8,208 nucleotides of DNA from Candidatus Sulfopaludibacter sp. SbA3 (GCA_945861845.1 CAMAWS010000121.1:1-8208); one strand, 5' to 3'; shown: positions 1 to 5,705, counted from the stretch's first letter. Notes: generated by a model from the letters alone, not told the origin. Numbers and translations are program-made.

Positions 1-38
1 CCACTGGGCCGCACGTGCATTTTGAGGTCAGTGAATAA
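1..38 (+). CDS. 3' end of an M23 (LytM-type) peptidase gene, partial
   Basis: Reading from base 3, the last eleven codons translate as TGPHVHFEVSE followed by TAA at 36-38. The GPHVHFEV string matches the C-terminal HxH zinc-ligand motif (usually GxHLHFEV) of M23/LytM peptidoglycan endopeptidases, and the protein ends right after it, as many family members do. The rest of the gene lies left of the window. Peptidoglycan hydrolases are often encoded beside rod and hook genes, where they open the cell wall for the axial structure. A role in flagellar assembly is inferred from position only. Some M23-fold proteins are catalytically inactive, and the upstream metal ligands cannot be seen here. Confidence 0.7.
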   Translation, partial: TGPHVHFEVSE

Positions 39-43
39 AAGTC

Positions 44-71
44 TAAAGTTTTGGCGGATACCTGCCGATAA
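44..71 (+). promoter_or_regulatory. Sigma-28 (FliA) class promoter for the flgM operon
   Basis: TAAAGTTT at 44-51 is the consensus -35 and GCCGATAA at 64-71 the consensus -10 of flagellar sigma-28 promoters. The gap from TAAA to GCCGATAA is 16 bases, against 15 in enterics and 14-16 across bacteria. It lies after the upstream peptidase stop and before flgM. Transcription would start near 78-80, giving a leader of about 50 bases. It implies that flgM-flgN-flgK-flgL-fliW is expressed late, with FlgM repressing the factor that makes it. Confidence 0.85.
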
Positions 72-80
72 GATGGCAGG
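61..80 (+). repeat. 6-bp perfect inverted repeat overlapping the sigma-28 -10 element
   Basis: CCTGCC (61-66) and GGCAGG (75-80) are exact reverse complements around an 8-base spacer. The left arm shares three bases with the -10 element and the right arm reaches the expected start point. It has no T-tract, so it is unlikely to terminate the upstream gene. It could be an operator or chance. Confidence 0.45.
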
Positions 81-131
81 GAAGGATCCCGCCAATGCTC
101 CAGGGACGGAAAGAACAGTCAGGAGCGACAT
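79..131 (+). promoter_or_regulatory. flgM 5' leader with candidate CsrA-binding hairpin
   Basis: Five GGA triplets fall at 80-82, 84-86, 104-106, 108-110 and 122-124. The second sits in the loop of a small perfect hairpin: GGGA (79-82), loop AGGA (83-86), TCCC (87-90). The last is part of the flgM Shine-Dalgarno AGGAG (121-125). A GGA in a hairpin loop plus a GGA at the ribosome binding site is the usual layout of CsrA-repressed mRNAs, and csrA is in this window. Binding is inferred. Confidence 0.4.
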
Positions 132-413
132 ATGAGCATCGATAGAATCAATATCAGTAACCGAGGCATCGATCGAGCCGAATCCACGCAGGGGCTCGAC
201 ACCGTGCGCAATAGCGGCCGCGAGCGTACAGGAGCCAAGGACGACTCGATCTCCTTATCGTCACAGGCGAAGGAGCTCGATAGGGTGGCTGGCAAGGTAG
301 AGCAGTTTCGGTCGGAGCGCTTTGAGCGCGTTCGGCAGGCTCTCGAATCCGGGACGTACCAAGTGTCCGGAGAAGACATTGCTCGGAAACTGATCGAAGC
401 TAACAAAAAATAA
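132..413 (+). CDS. flgM: Anti-sigma-28 factor FlgM
   Basis: The product is 93 aa, close to the usual FlgM length of about 90-100. FlgM binds sigma-28 (FliA) in the cytoplasm and blocks late flagellar transcription until it is exported through the finished hook-basal body. The N-terminal half (residues 1-40) is polar and low in predicted structure, as expected for an exported, partly disordered protein. The C-terminal half holds the sigma-binding signature, including ERVRQALESGTYQ (65-77) and the helix EDIARKLIEA (81-90). The ATG is preceded by AGGAG at 121-125 with a 6-base spacing. It is the first gene after the sigma-28 promoter and lies upstream of a flgN-like gene, the common flgM-flgN order. 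Confidence 0.92.
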   Translation: MSIDRINISNRGIDRAESTQGLDTVRNSGRERTGAKDDSISLSSQAKELDRVAGKVEQFRSERFERVRQALESGTYQVSGEDIARKLIEANKK

Positions 414-470
414 GGGTTCGGGTTTCGGATACGGATGTTCGAAATCCGGGTTTCTTGATTGGCGGTTCCC

Positions 471-788
471 ATGGATGGGGTAATAGACGAGTTGCTGCGC
501 CTGGAAGGCGCAAAGCACAAAGCACTTCTTGAATTCGATTCTTCGTCTTACAGCGAGAGCGTAAAGACGCAGAATCGACTCCTCAACGGCAGGTCTGCCT
601 GGAGCGGTTCACCCGCCGGCAGCGCCGAGAAACTGGCCGAGCTTTCAAAGCTCCTTCGCCTGAATTCCGCCCTGTATCACAACCTTCTTTCGATTTCTCC
701 CTGGATTGCGCTTGCCAGCAACGGTTACACCCCGGCTGGAAAAGTGGCGTCGATGTCCGGGGCAAATCGTTTTTCTGCCGAGGTCTGA
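471..788 (+). CDS. flgN: FlgN-like flagellar export chaperone
   Basis: This is a small, mostly helical protein of 105 aa. FlgN-type chaperones bind the C-termini of FlgK and FlgL in the cytoplasm and deliver them to the export apparatus. The start MDGVIDELLRLEGAKHKALLEF resembles the FlgN N-terminal helix (LLxLExxxHxxLL). Later come a leucine-rich helix (AEKLAELSKLLRLNSALYHNLL) and an NGYTPAGK tail like the Y/G-containing end of FlgN proteins. I chose ATG 471 with GGCGG 5 bases upstream; an in-frame TTG at 459 would add four residues. The gene lies between flgM and flgK and ends one base before the flgK ATG. The family diverges fast, so the name rests on position plus weak sequence pattern. 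Confidence 0.72.
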   Translation: MDGVIDELLRLEGAKHKALLEFDSSSYSESVKTQNRLLNGRSAWSGSPAGSAEKLAELSKLLRLNSALYHNLLSISPWIALASNGYTPAGKVASMSGANRFSAEV

Positions 789-789
789 G

Positions 790-2157
790 ATGTCTGTAGG
801 ATCCATCCTCAACACGGCTCTGCGTTCGATGCAGGCAACCCAGCTTTCCATCGCGGTTTCATCGAACAACATCGCGAATGCGCAGACACCGGGTTATTCC
901 AGGCAGCGGTTGATCACGCGGCCGGCACAGGGAGAGGGCGACGGGTCCACTGGCACTGGAATCGACGTTGTTCGCGTGGAATCAGTTCGCAACCAGTTGA
1001 TCGATACGCGCCTTAAACAGGAAACTGCGAAAAAGTCGCAGCATGAAACACTCAGCGGAGCGTTGAGCGACATCGAAGTCCTGTTCAACGAAAGCAATGA
1101 GTCCGGTTTTCTGCCCGTCCTGACGAAGTTCTTCAACAGTTTTCACGCTTTGAGCGCCGATCCCAGCTCGACGATCTACCGCGAAGAAATCCGGACGAAC
1201 GCGCAGAGTATGGCCGATTCGTTCAAAAACCGCGGCGAATCCCTGCGCAGCATCCAGTCAATGACGAATGCAGCCATTGCGGATGACGTTGCAAGGGCGA
1301 ATGACCTGATCGCCCAGATTGCCACAGTAACTGTGTCCATCAAGGAACATGGCGCCGAATCGTCCTCCAACGAACTGCACGATCAACGATCGATTCTCGT
1401 GCGGGAACTGTCGAAACTGATGGAGGTCCGGGAGCTGGAGGCAGGCACGGACTATCACCTGACCACAAGCAGCAATCGTTTGCTGGCCCTGAACGGCACC
1501 GCGATGCCTTTGACCACCGAGCCTTCGGATGATTCGGGTCTTCTCATCGTTCGTTCGGGCCAGGCAGATATTACGAACGAGCTTGGGCCCGGCCAGATAA
1601 AAGCAAATCTTGAACTCCGCGACCGTTACCTGCCGAAGTACATGGCCGCGCTCGACACCCTGGCATACGACATAGTTACGAATGTAAACGCGATTCACTC
1701 CGCCGCTTACGACCTGAATGCGATCACAGGTATCAACTTTTTCACTCCGCCGGACTCATCCGAGGGCGCCCCCCGGCTGATGACTTTGAGCGAGGACGTG
1801 GCTGGGGATCCCGGGAAAATCGCGGCCGCCACAGACGCGGCCGGGCTGAACAACCTGGCGGCGATCGACATGGGAAATCTGCTGCACAACGCGGTGTTCA
1901 CGGGCGGCTCGGTCACAGACCAGTACGGCAACCTGGTCTCTACAGTGGGCAGCGATGTCTTGAATGCGGCGTCAAGCCTGCGCCAGCACGAAGCTCTCGA
2001 GTTCCAGCTGGAAAACCGGCGCAGCGCGATCAGCGGCGTATCGATAGACGAAGAAACTGTACAAATGCTCGGCTTTCAGCGCGCCTACGAGGCCTCCGCG
2101 CGACTGGTACGAACAGTAGACGAGATGCTGCAGACGCTTCTCGCAATGGGTGGTTAA
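790..2157 (+). CDS. flgK: Flagellar hook-associated protein 1, FlgK
   Basis: FlgK (455 aa here) forms the first ring of the hook-filament junction outside the cell. The N-terminus carries the rod/hook/HAP signature SNNIANAQTPGYSRQR (residues 25-40). The C-terminus has the paired signature SGVSIDEETVQMLGFQRAYEAS followed by a heptad-like helix to the end, forming the D0 coiled coil. The central part (about 200-380) is the variable surface region, modest in size, so the protein is at the short end for FlgK. The ATG at 790 has GAGG at 780-783 and aligns with family N-termini; longer in-frame starts (706) would run into the flgN-like gene and add unrelated residues. The stop overlaps the flgL start by one base. 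Confidence 0.96.
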   Translation: MSVGSILNTALRSMQATQLSIAVSSNNIANAQTPGYSRQRLITRPAQGEGDGSTGTGIDVVRVESVRNQLIDTRLKQETAKKSQHETLSGALSDIEVLFNESNESGFLPVLTKFFNSFHALSADPSSTIYREEIRTNAQSMADSFKNRGESLRSIQSMTNAAIADDVARANDLIAQIATVTVSIKEHGAESSSNELHDQRSILVRELSKLMEVRELEAGTDYHLTTSSNRLLALNGTAMPLTTEPSDDSGLLIVRSGQADITNELGPGQIKANLELRDRYLPKYMAALDTLAYDIVTNVNAIHSAAYDLNAITGINFFTPPDSSEGAPRLMTLSEDVAGDPGKIAAATDAAGLNNLAAIDMGNLLHNAVFTGGSVTDQYGNLVSTVGSDVLNAASSLRQHEALEFQLENRRSAISGVSIDEETVQMLGFQRAYEASARLVRTVDEMLQTLLAMGG

Positions 2158-3032
2158 TGAGAGTCACAGAATCAAATTCCTACCGTAATCTCCTTCGCGA
2201 TCTTTCGCGAATCCAGGATCGCATGCAGGTTTCGCAGGCGCAGGTGTCATCCAGCAAGAGGCTGTCGAAGCCTTCGGACGATCCCGCTGCGGCAGGCGAT
2301 GTGGTGCGGCTGAACGGTGAGACCAGCGAAGTCGAACAATATCTGCGCAATCTCGATTCCGGACGAGGACGCCTGGATTTTGCCGATACCGTGCTCGACA
2401 ACGTCGGACAGATGGTGGAACGCATCCGGAACCTGGGAATACTTTCGATGAGCGACAAGTCGAAGGGTCCCCTCTACTCGGTCGAGATCGCCGGACTGCG
2501 GGATCAGATCATATCGAGCTCCAATTCAACGTACCAGGGCAAGTTCATCTTCGGCGGCAGCGCCACCGGAGTTCCGCCTTACTTAGTGAACCCGGACAAG
2601 AGCGTCACCTATGTGGGTAACGACGACCAGGTTAAGCTTCAGATAAACCGCACCGCAACACTGCAGGTGCAGGTGGCGGGCAGTGAAGTCTTCAGCGGCC
2701 CAGTGGATATTTTTGAGACGGCAGCGGACCTGCTGACAGCCATCGATGCCGGCGATCAGTCAGGCGTCAATGCGCAACTCGAAAAACTCGGAGCATTCTA
2801 TGAAGGACTGTCGGTCAACCGCGCCAAGGTCGGAGGACTCGTAAACGTCGCAACCACGGTTGAGGCCGAGTTGCGCGATTACCAGCTCGTTCGCGAAGGG
2901 GACCTGATCAACCTGGAATCCGTCAATCTCGCGAAGGCACTGACGGAGTTCACGCAGAACGAAAACGCGCTGAAGGCGGCAACTGCAATCGGCGCCCGGA
3001 TCTCCGGACCGAGCATTTTGGATTACTTATAA
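2157..3032 (+). CDS. flgL: Flagellar hook-associated protein 3, FlgL
   Basis: FlgL (291 aa, typical size) forms the second junction ring, between FlgK and the flagellin filament, and belongs to the flagellin superfamily. The N-terminal region has MRVTESNSYRNLLRDL and then SSSKRLSKPSDDPAAAGDV (about 32-50), matching the conserved SSGKRxxxPSDDPxxA block, with a Ser where Gly is usual. The C-terminal block ESVNLAKALTEFTQNENALK plus AATAIGARISGPSILDYL is the conserved D0 helix. The start codon shares its A with the flgK stop (TAATG), and there is only a weak GGGTGG upstream, so translation is probably coupled to flgK. Confidence 0.95.
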   Translation: MRVTESNSYRNLLRDLSRIQDRMQVSQAQVSSSKRLSKPSDDPAAAGDVVRLNGETSEVEQYLRNLDSGRGRLDFADTVLDNVGQMVERIRNLGILSMSDKSKGPLYSVEIAGLRDQIISSSNSTYQGKFIFGGSATGVPPYLVNPDKSVTYVGNDDQVKLQINRTATLQVQVAGSEVFSGPVDIFETAADLLTAIDAGDQSGVNAQLEKLGAFYEGLSVNRAKVGGLVNVATTVEAELRDYQLVREGDLINLESVNLAKALTEFTQNENALKAATAIGARISGPSILDYL

Positions 3033-3045
3033 GAGGTGAAAAACA

Positions 3046-3486
3046 ATGAAAGCAACGATGAAAGCAATGGCTAGTTTGGAACAATCAACCGAGCCCCGGC
3101 CCTACAGCAAGGATTCGATCATTCGCTTCGAAGAAGGCCTGATCGGCTTTTCCGAGTGCAAGAATTTCGTTCTCATGGAGACCGACGAACTCGCGCCCTT
3201 CCGTCTCCTGCAGTCCACAGAACGATCGGATATCGGATTCGTCGTACTCGACCCGGCCATCGTATTGAAGAACTACCGCGAATTGATTCCAGCTCGCGAG
3301 TGGGAATCGCTCGGGCTGGAGGATAACGACGCACATCTCATTTTCGCCATTTGCATCATCGGGCGGTCGCCGTTCGAGAGCACCGGGAACTTCCAGGCGC
3401 CATTGATAGTCAATTACAAGAAAATGGCGGGACGGCAGATTATTCTGACGGATTCCGCTCTTTCAGTCCGCCAGCCGCTGTTGTAG
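3046..3486 (+). CDS. fliW: Flagellar assembly factor FliW (CsrA antagonist)
   Basis: FliW (146 aa) is a cytoplasmic partner-switch protein. It binds CsrA and relieves CsrA repression of flagellin mRNA, and free flagellin competes for FliW. Family blocks seen are IRFEEGLIGF (26-35), PFRLLQS (51-57), GFVVLDP (64-70), NFQAPLIVN (115-123) and the end GRQIILTD...RQPLL, matching the conserved NxQAPLxxN...QxIL...xxPL layout. The N-terminus is about 15 residues longer than usual; ATGs at codons 5 and 8 are alternatives, but the first has the best ribosome binding site (AGAGGTG at 3032-3038, 7-base spacing). It lies 13 bases after flgL. Its usual neighbour csrA is more than 2.2 kb away here because of an intervening cassette. 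Confidence 0.93.
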   Translation: MKATMKAMASLEQSTEPRPYSKDSIIRFEEGLIGFSECKNFVLMETDELAPFRLLQSTERSDIGFVVLDPAIVLKNYRELIPAREWESLGLEDNDAHLIFAICIIGRSPFESTGNFQAPLIVNYKKMAGRQIILTDSALSVRQPLL

Positions 3487-3638
3487 GCGCGGGGCTTCAG
3501 CGGCCCGTCGAAGGAGGCGCGGTACTCGACAAGACTTGTGAGCTTGAAATGCGGGTATCTCGACGCGTTGAGAAGAGAGGCCGAGATATTCATCACTTCG
3601 TGCAGGTTGGCTCGAAGCGCTGCCGGTCCATCGGTCAA
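3414..3638 (-). pseudogene. Possible truncated gene remnant downstream of the PIN toxin
   Basis: On the - strand, from a TTG overlapping the toxin stop (TTGA), an open frame runs leftwards into the antisense of the fliW 3' end. Between about 3487 and 3638 its codons end mostly in G or C, as in the real genes nearby. The translation has a protein-like stretch, NISASLLNASRYPHFKLTSL then VEYRASFDGPLKP. I do not recognise it. The part left of 3487 is antisense to well-conserved fliW sequence and is unlikely to be genuine, so this may be a gene cut off where the cassette joined fliW, or a chance open frame. Confidence 0.25.
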
Positions 3639-4033
3639 TTCCGGAGAATCGAAATCTCCTTCGACTTCAATTCGATCAGCCTCGGGTCGGCGGTGACCAA
3701 CGTGAGCCCGAAGACTTTTGCGGATGCGGCGATGAAATGATCTGCCGGATCGCGATGTGTAAACGGGATTCTGGATACCTCGATTGCGACATCGTGAGTG
3801 AGCGGCGCCTCGCGCATGGTTGTTTGAGCTAGAGCCGCTGCAACCCAGGCGTCGAAATCACGGTCCAGTTCGATTCGATTTTTCCGGACCAACACGGACA
3901 ATTCCCAGATACTGATGGGCGAAAGCCACAATTCATTCTTCGGATTTGTCAGTTCCCGCGCCACCGGCTTCTTGAGTTTTTCAGGGGCAATCGCACTCCA
4001 GATCCAGATGTGAGTATCGAGCAGGAGCTTCAC
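3635..4033 (-). CDS. PIN-domain toxin, VapC-like ribonuclease
   Basis: The product is 132 aa, a single PIN domain. Family members are Mg2+-dependent endoribonucleases that stop growth by cutting tRNA or rRNA when the antitoxin is lost. The acidic active-site residues are all present: D6 in LLLDTHIW, E44 in SIWEL, D95 and D98 in RDPADHFIAASA, and D116 in TADPRL, so it looks intact. The start is GTG at 4033-4031, whose GTGA overlaps the antitoxin stop by 4 bases, the coupled layout typical of toxin-antitoxin pairs. The RNA target cannot be told from sequence. It lies antisense to any transcript reading on from fliW. Confidence 0.9.
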   Translation of the reverse strand: MKLLLDTHIWIWSAIAPEKLKKPVARELTNPKNELWLSPISIWELSVLVRKNRIELDRDFDAWVAAALAQTTMREAPLTHDVAIEVSRIPFTHRDPADHFIAASAKVFGLTLVTADPRLIELKSKEISILRN

Positions 4034-4272
4034 TTCTTCAACGCTTCCCAGTCGCCTGGATCGCTTGCGGGAGACACAATGTCACCTCGGATTCGCGCCG
4101 TTCCCGCAAGGGAGCCCAGCCACTTCCCCGCCTGCTTCGCTACCGGTGGAGGCGAAACTTCCGCGACAGGCTTTCCAAAACGCGTCACGAGAATCGGCGT
4201 TCGGGTTCGACGGACACGCTCCAGCACCTCAAGACAGGTCGCCTTGAACTTCGAAATCGCAATCTGCTCCAT
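4030..4272 (-). CDS. Phd/YefM-family antitoxin
   Basis: The product is 80 aa. The N-terminal part (residues 1-45) has the Phd/YefM DNA-binding pattern: IAISKFKATCLEVLERV, then TPILVTRFGKPVAEVSP. The C-terminal part (about 48-80) is the toxin-binding tail, with W51, GDIVSP and WEAL, as found in Phd-type antitoxins paired with PIN toxins. It should neutralise the adjacent toxin and repress the shared promoter. The ATG has a strong GGAGG 4 bases upstream on the - strand. The gene opens the two-gene operon and overlaps the toxin start by 4 bases. Candidate operator repeats lie just upstream (4300-4344). Confidence 0.88.
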   Translation of the reverse strand: MEQIAISKFKATCLEVLERVRRTRTPILVTRFGKPVAEVSPPPVAKQAGKWLGSLAGTARIRGDIVSPASDPGDWEALKK

Positions 4273-4299
4273 GACTCCTCCCGCCTCAGGGTAACACGG

Positions 4300-4344
4300 C
4301 TATGGTCAACCACTATGGTCCAACCGGGAAAGTCTGGGAAAGTC
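4300..4344. repeat. Two pairs of short direct repeats upstream of the antitoxin; candidate operator
   Basis: CTATGGTCAACC (4300-4311) recurs with one inserted C as CTATGGTCCAACC (4313-4325). Immediately after, GGGAAAGTC occurs at 4326-4334 and 4336-4344, a 10-base period. The first unit contains TGGT-CA-ACCA, a partial palindrome. They lie 28-72 bases upstream of the antitoxin ATG, where Phd-type antitoxins bind repeated sites for autoregulation. I could not identify a convincing - strand promoter among them. Confidence 0.4.
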
Positions 4345-4400
4345 GGAAACGGAGGATACAGCCGACGGGCACGAGGCCACCTTTCCCGAAAAAAGACCTC

Positions 4401-4429
4401 TTGATCCCGCGGGCGTAGCTCTTTACAAT
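4401..4429 (+). promoter_or_regulatory. Sigma-70-type promoter for the AAA ATPase gene
   Basis: TTGATC (4401-4406) and TACAAT (4424-4429) are separated by exactly 17 bases, good matches to TTGACA and TATAAT. The expected start near 4436 leaves a leader of about 20 bases before the ATG at 4456, which has GAGGAA at 4444-4449. This gives the ATPase gene expression independent of the flagellar operon. Confidence 0.65.
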
Positions 4430-4454
4430 TCCGCAATATGAATGAGGAATTGTA
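4424..4454. repeat. Perfect 9-bp inverted repeat over the -10 element and ribosome binding site; candidate operator
   Basis: TACAATTCC (4424-4432) and GGAATTGTA (4446-4454) are exact reverse complements with a 13-base spacer. The left arm contains the whole -10 hexamer, the right arm most of the Shine-Dalgarno. Arm centres are 22 bp apart, about two helical turns, as for a dimeric repressor. A transcript from the local promoter would lack the left arm, so the repeat probably acts at DNA level. Confidence 0.55.
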
Positions 4455-4455
4455 G

Positions 4456-5601
4456 ATGATCGCCAGGGATGCCGCAAAAACTCTACGTCGGCTCGCCAGG
4501 GGGTACCCTATCGTGGTTATCATGGGGCCAAGGCAGTCCGGCAAGACGACGCTCGCTCAGACGACCTTCAAAGGCAAGGCATACGTCTCTTTAGAGAATC
4601 CCGACGAACGTGCCTTTGCGCGAGAAGACCCGAGGGGGTTCCTCGCGCGCTTTCGGAGCGGCGCAATCATCGACGAGGCCCAACACGGTCCGGACATCTT
4701 TTCCTACCTTCAAACGCTAGTCGACGCCAAAAGGAAACCCGGATTGTTCGTGCTGACCGGCTCGCAGAATTTCGGGTTGCTGGCCCGAATTACCCAATCG
4801 CTGGCCGGGCGCGTGGGAATCGTCCATCTCCTGCCATTGGCGATCGCAGAACTTCGCAACGAAGGGCTTCTGGGCCGTCTGGATGACGTCCTGTACCAGG
4901 GACTCTACCCAGCCCTATACGACAGAAAGGTGAAAGCGCCGGACTGGTACGCAAACTATGTCATGACCTATCTGGAACGGGACGTCCGGCAAATCGCCAA
5001 TATTCAGGACCTGAGCACGCTTCAGAGATTCCTGAAACTGTGCGCGGCCCGCACCGGACAGCTATTGAACATCGCGAATCTGGCGGTCGAGTGTGGCGTG
5101 GCTCAGGGGACGGCCCGCTCCTGGCTGTCTGTGCTGGAAGCCAGTTACATCGTGCATCTGCTTCAGCCCTACCACCGCAATCTTGGAAAACGCGTGGTCA
5201 AAACGCCGAAGCTGTATTTTTGCGACACCGGACTGGCGTGCAGCCTGCTCTCCGTTCAGGGAAGCCAACATACTGCCATTCATCCCCACCGGGCGGCCCT
5301 TTTTGAGACCCTCGTTGTGGCGGAACTCCTGAAACGGCGGCTGAATGCCGGCCTTCGATCCAACCTCTATTTCTGGCGTGACAACATTGGCACGGAAGTG
5401 GACGTCGTCATCGAGGAAGGGCTCCGTCTTGTTCCGATCGAGATCAAGTCGGGCCTGACCGTCAACACCGATCTCCTGGCTCCCATGACTCGCTGGATGA
5501 AGTACGCCGGCGCCGCGGCGAAAACTCCCACCGTCGTCTACGGGGGCGGCGAAGCCTTCACTCGCTCCGGCGCCAGGTTTGTACCATGGAGTGAACTGTA
5601 A
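4456..5601 (+). CDS. AAA ATPase with DUF4143 C-terminal region
   Basis: This is a 381-aa soluble P-loop protein of the AAA_14/DUF4143 type. The ATPase half shows Walker A GPRQSGKTT (24-32), Walker B AIIDEAQ (70-76, D73/E74) and sensor-like FVLTGSQN (98-105). The DUF4143 half follows, with YVMTYLERDVRQI (168-180), a helix-turn-helix-like stretch near 205-235, and KLYFCDTGLACSLL (252-265). Near the end are FETLVVAELLK (283-293) and EVDVVIEEG...PIEIKSG, giving E314/D316 and E329-x-K331, the layout of a PD-(D/E)xK nuclease fold. The family is widespread, mobile and of unknown function, often found near toxin-antitoxin genes. It has its own promoter and is divergent from the toxin pair. No transmembrane or signal segment is seen. 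Activity as a nuclease is inference. Confidence 0.9.
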   Translation: MIARDAAKTLRRLARGYPIVVIMGPRQSGKTTLAQTTFKGKAYVSLENPDERAFAREDPRGFLARFRSGAIIDEAQHGPDIFSYLQTLVDAKRKPGLFVLTGSQNFGLLARITQSLAGRVGIVHLLPLAIAELRNEGLLGRLDDVLYQGLYPALYDRKVKAPDWYANYVMTYLERDVRQIANIQDLSTLQRFLKLCAARTGQLLNIANLAVECGVAQGTARSWLSVLEASYIVHLLQPYHRNLGKRVVKTPKLYFCDTGLACSLLSVQGSQHTAIHPHRAALFETLVVAELLKRRLNAGLRSNLYFWRDNIGTEVDVVIEEGLRLVPIEIKSGLTVNTDLLAPMTRWMKYAGAAAKTPTVVYGGGEAFTRSGARFVPWSEL

Positions 5602-5639
5602 CGAACTCACCGGTTTCGGAACTGTTCTCGTTTCCATCC

Positions 5640-5669
5640 TTGCTCCCCCTGCGGAGTTTCGATTATGCT
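5640..5669 (+). promoter_or_regulatory. Weak candidate promoter for csrA
   Basis: TTGCTC (5640-5645) and TATGCT (5664-5669) are 18 bases apart. The hexamers match consensus at 3 and 4 of 6 positions. It sits between the ATPase stop and csrA, where a promoter is expected if csrA is not only read through from upstream. No sigma-28 consensus is visible here. Confidence 0.3.
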
Positions 5670-5705
5670 GCATCCGGAATTGTTGCCTGTAGACACTCAG
5701 GGGGA
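5644..5705 (+). promoter_or_regulatory. Long-range stem sequestering the csrA ribosome binding site; candidate autoregulatory leader
   Basis: TCCCCCT (5644-5650), a 3-base bulge, and GAGT (5654-5657) pair fully with ACTC (5695-5698) and AGGGGGA (5699-5705), eleven base pairs closing a 37-base loop. The right arm is the csrA Shine-Dalgarno. GGA triplets occur in the loop (5676-5678) and at the Shine-Dalgarno (5703-5705), 27 bases apart, a plausible span for one CsrA dimer. A transcript starting near 5676 would lack the left arm and stay open. Confidence 0.45.

Noticed and set aside
706..789. A longer flgK beginning at ATG 706
   Set aside because: It adds 28 residues unlike any FlgK, overlaps the flgN-like gene by 83 bases, and ATG 790 has a better ribosome binding site and the family N-terminus.
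3351..3740. 129-codon + strand open frame after fliW
   Set aside because: It starts inside fliW, runs antisense to the toxin and has a low-complexity, unprotein-like translation.
5388..5405. Sigma-54-like TGGCAC inside the ATPase gene
   Set aside because: The downstream GC/TTGC element is missing at the required spacing and the site is intragenic.
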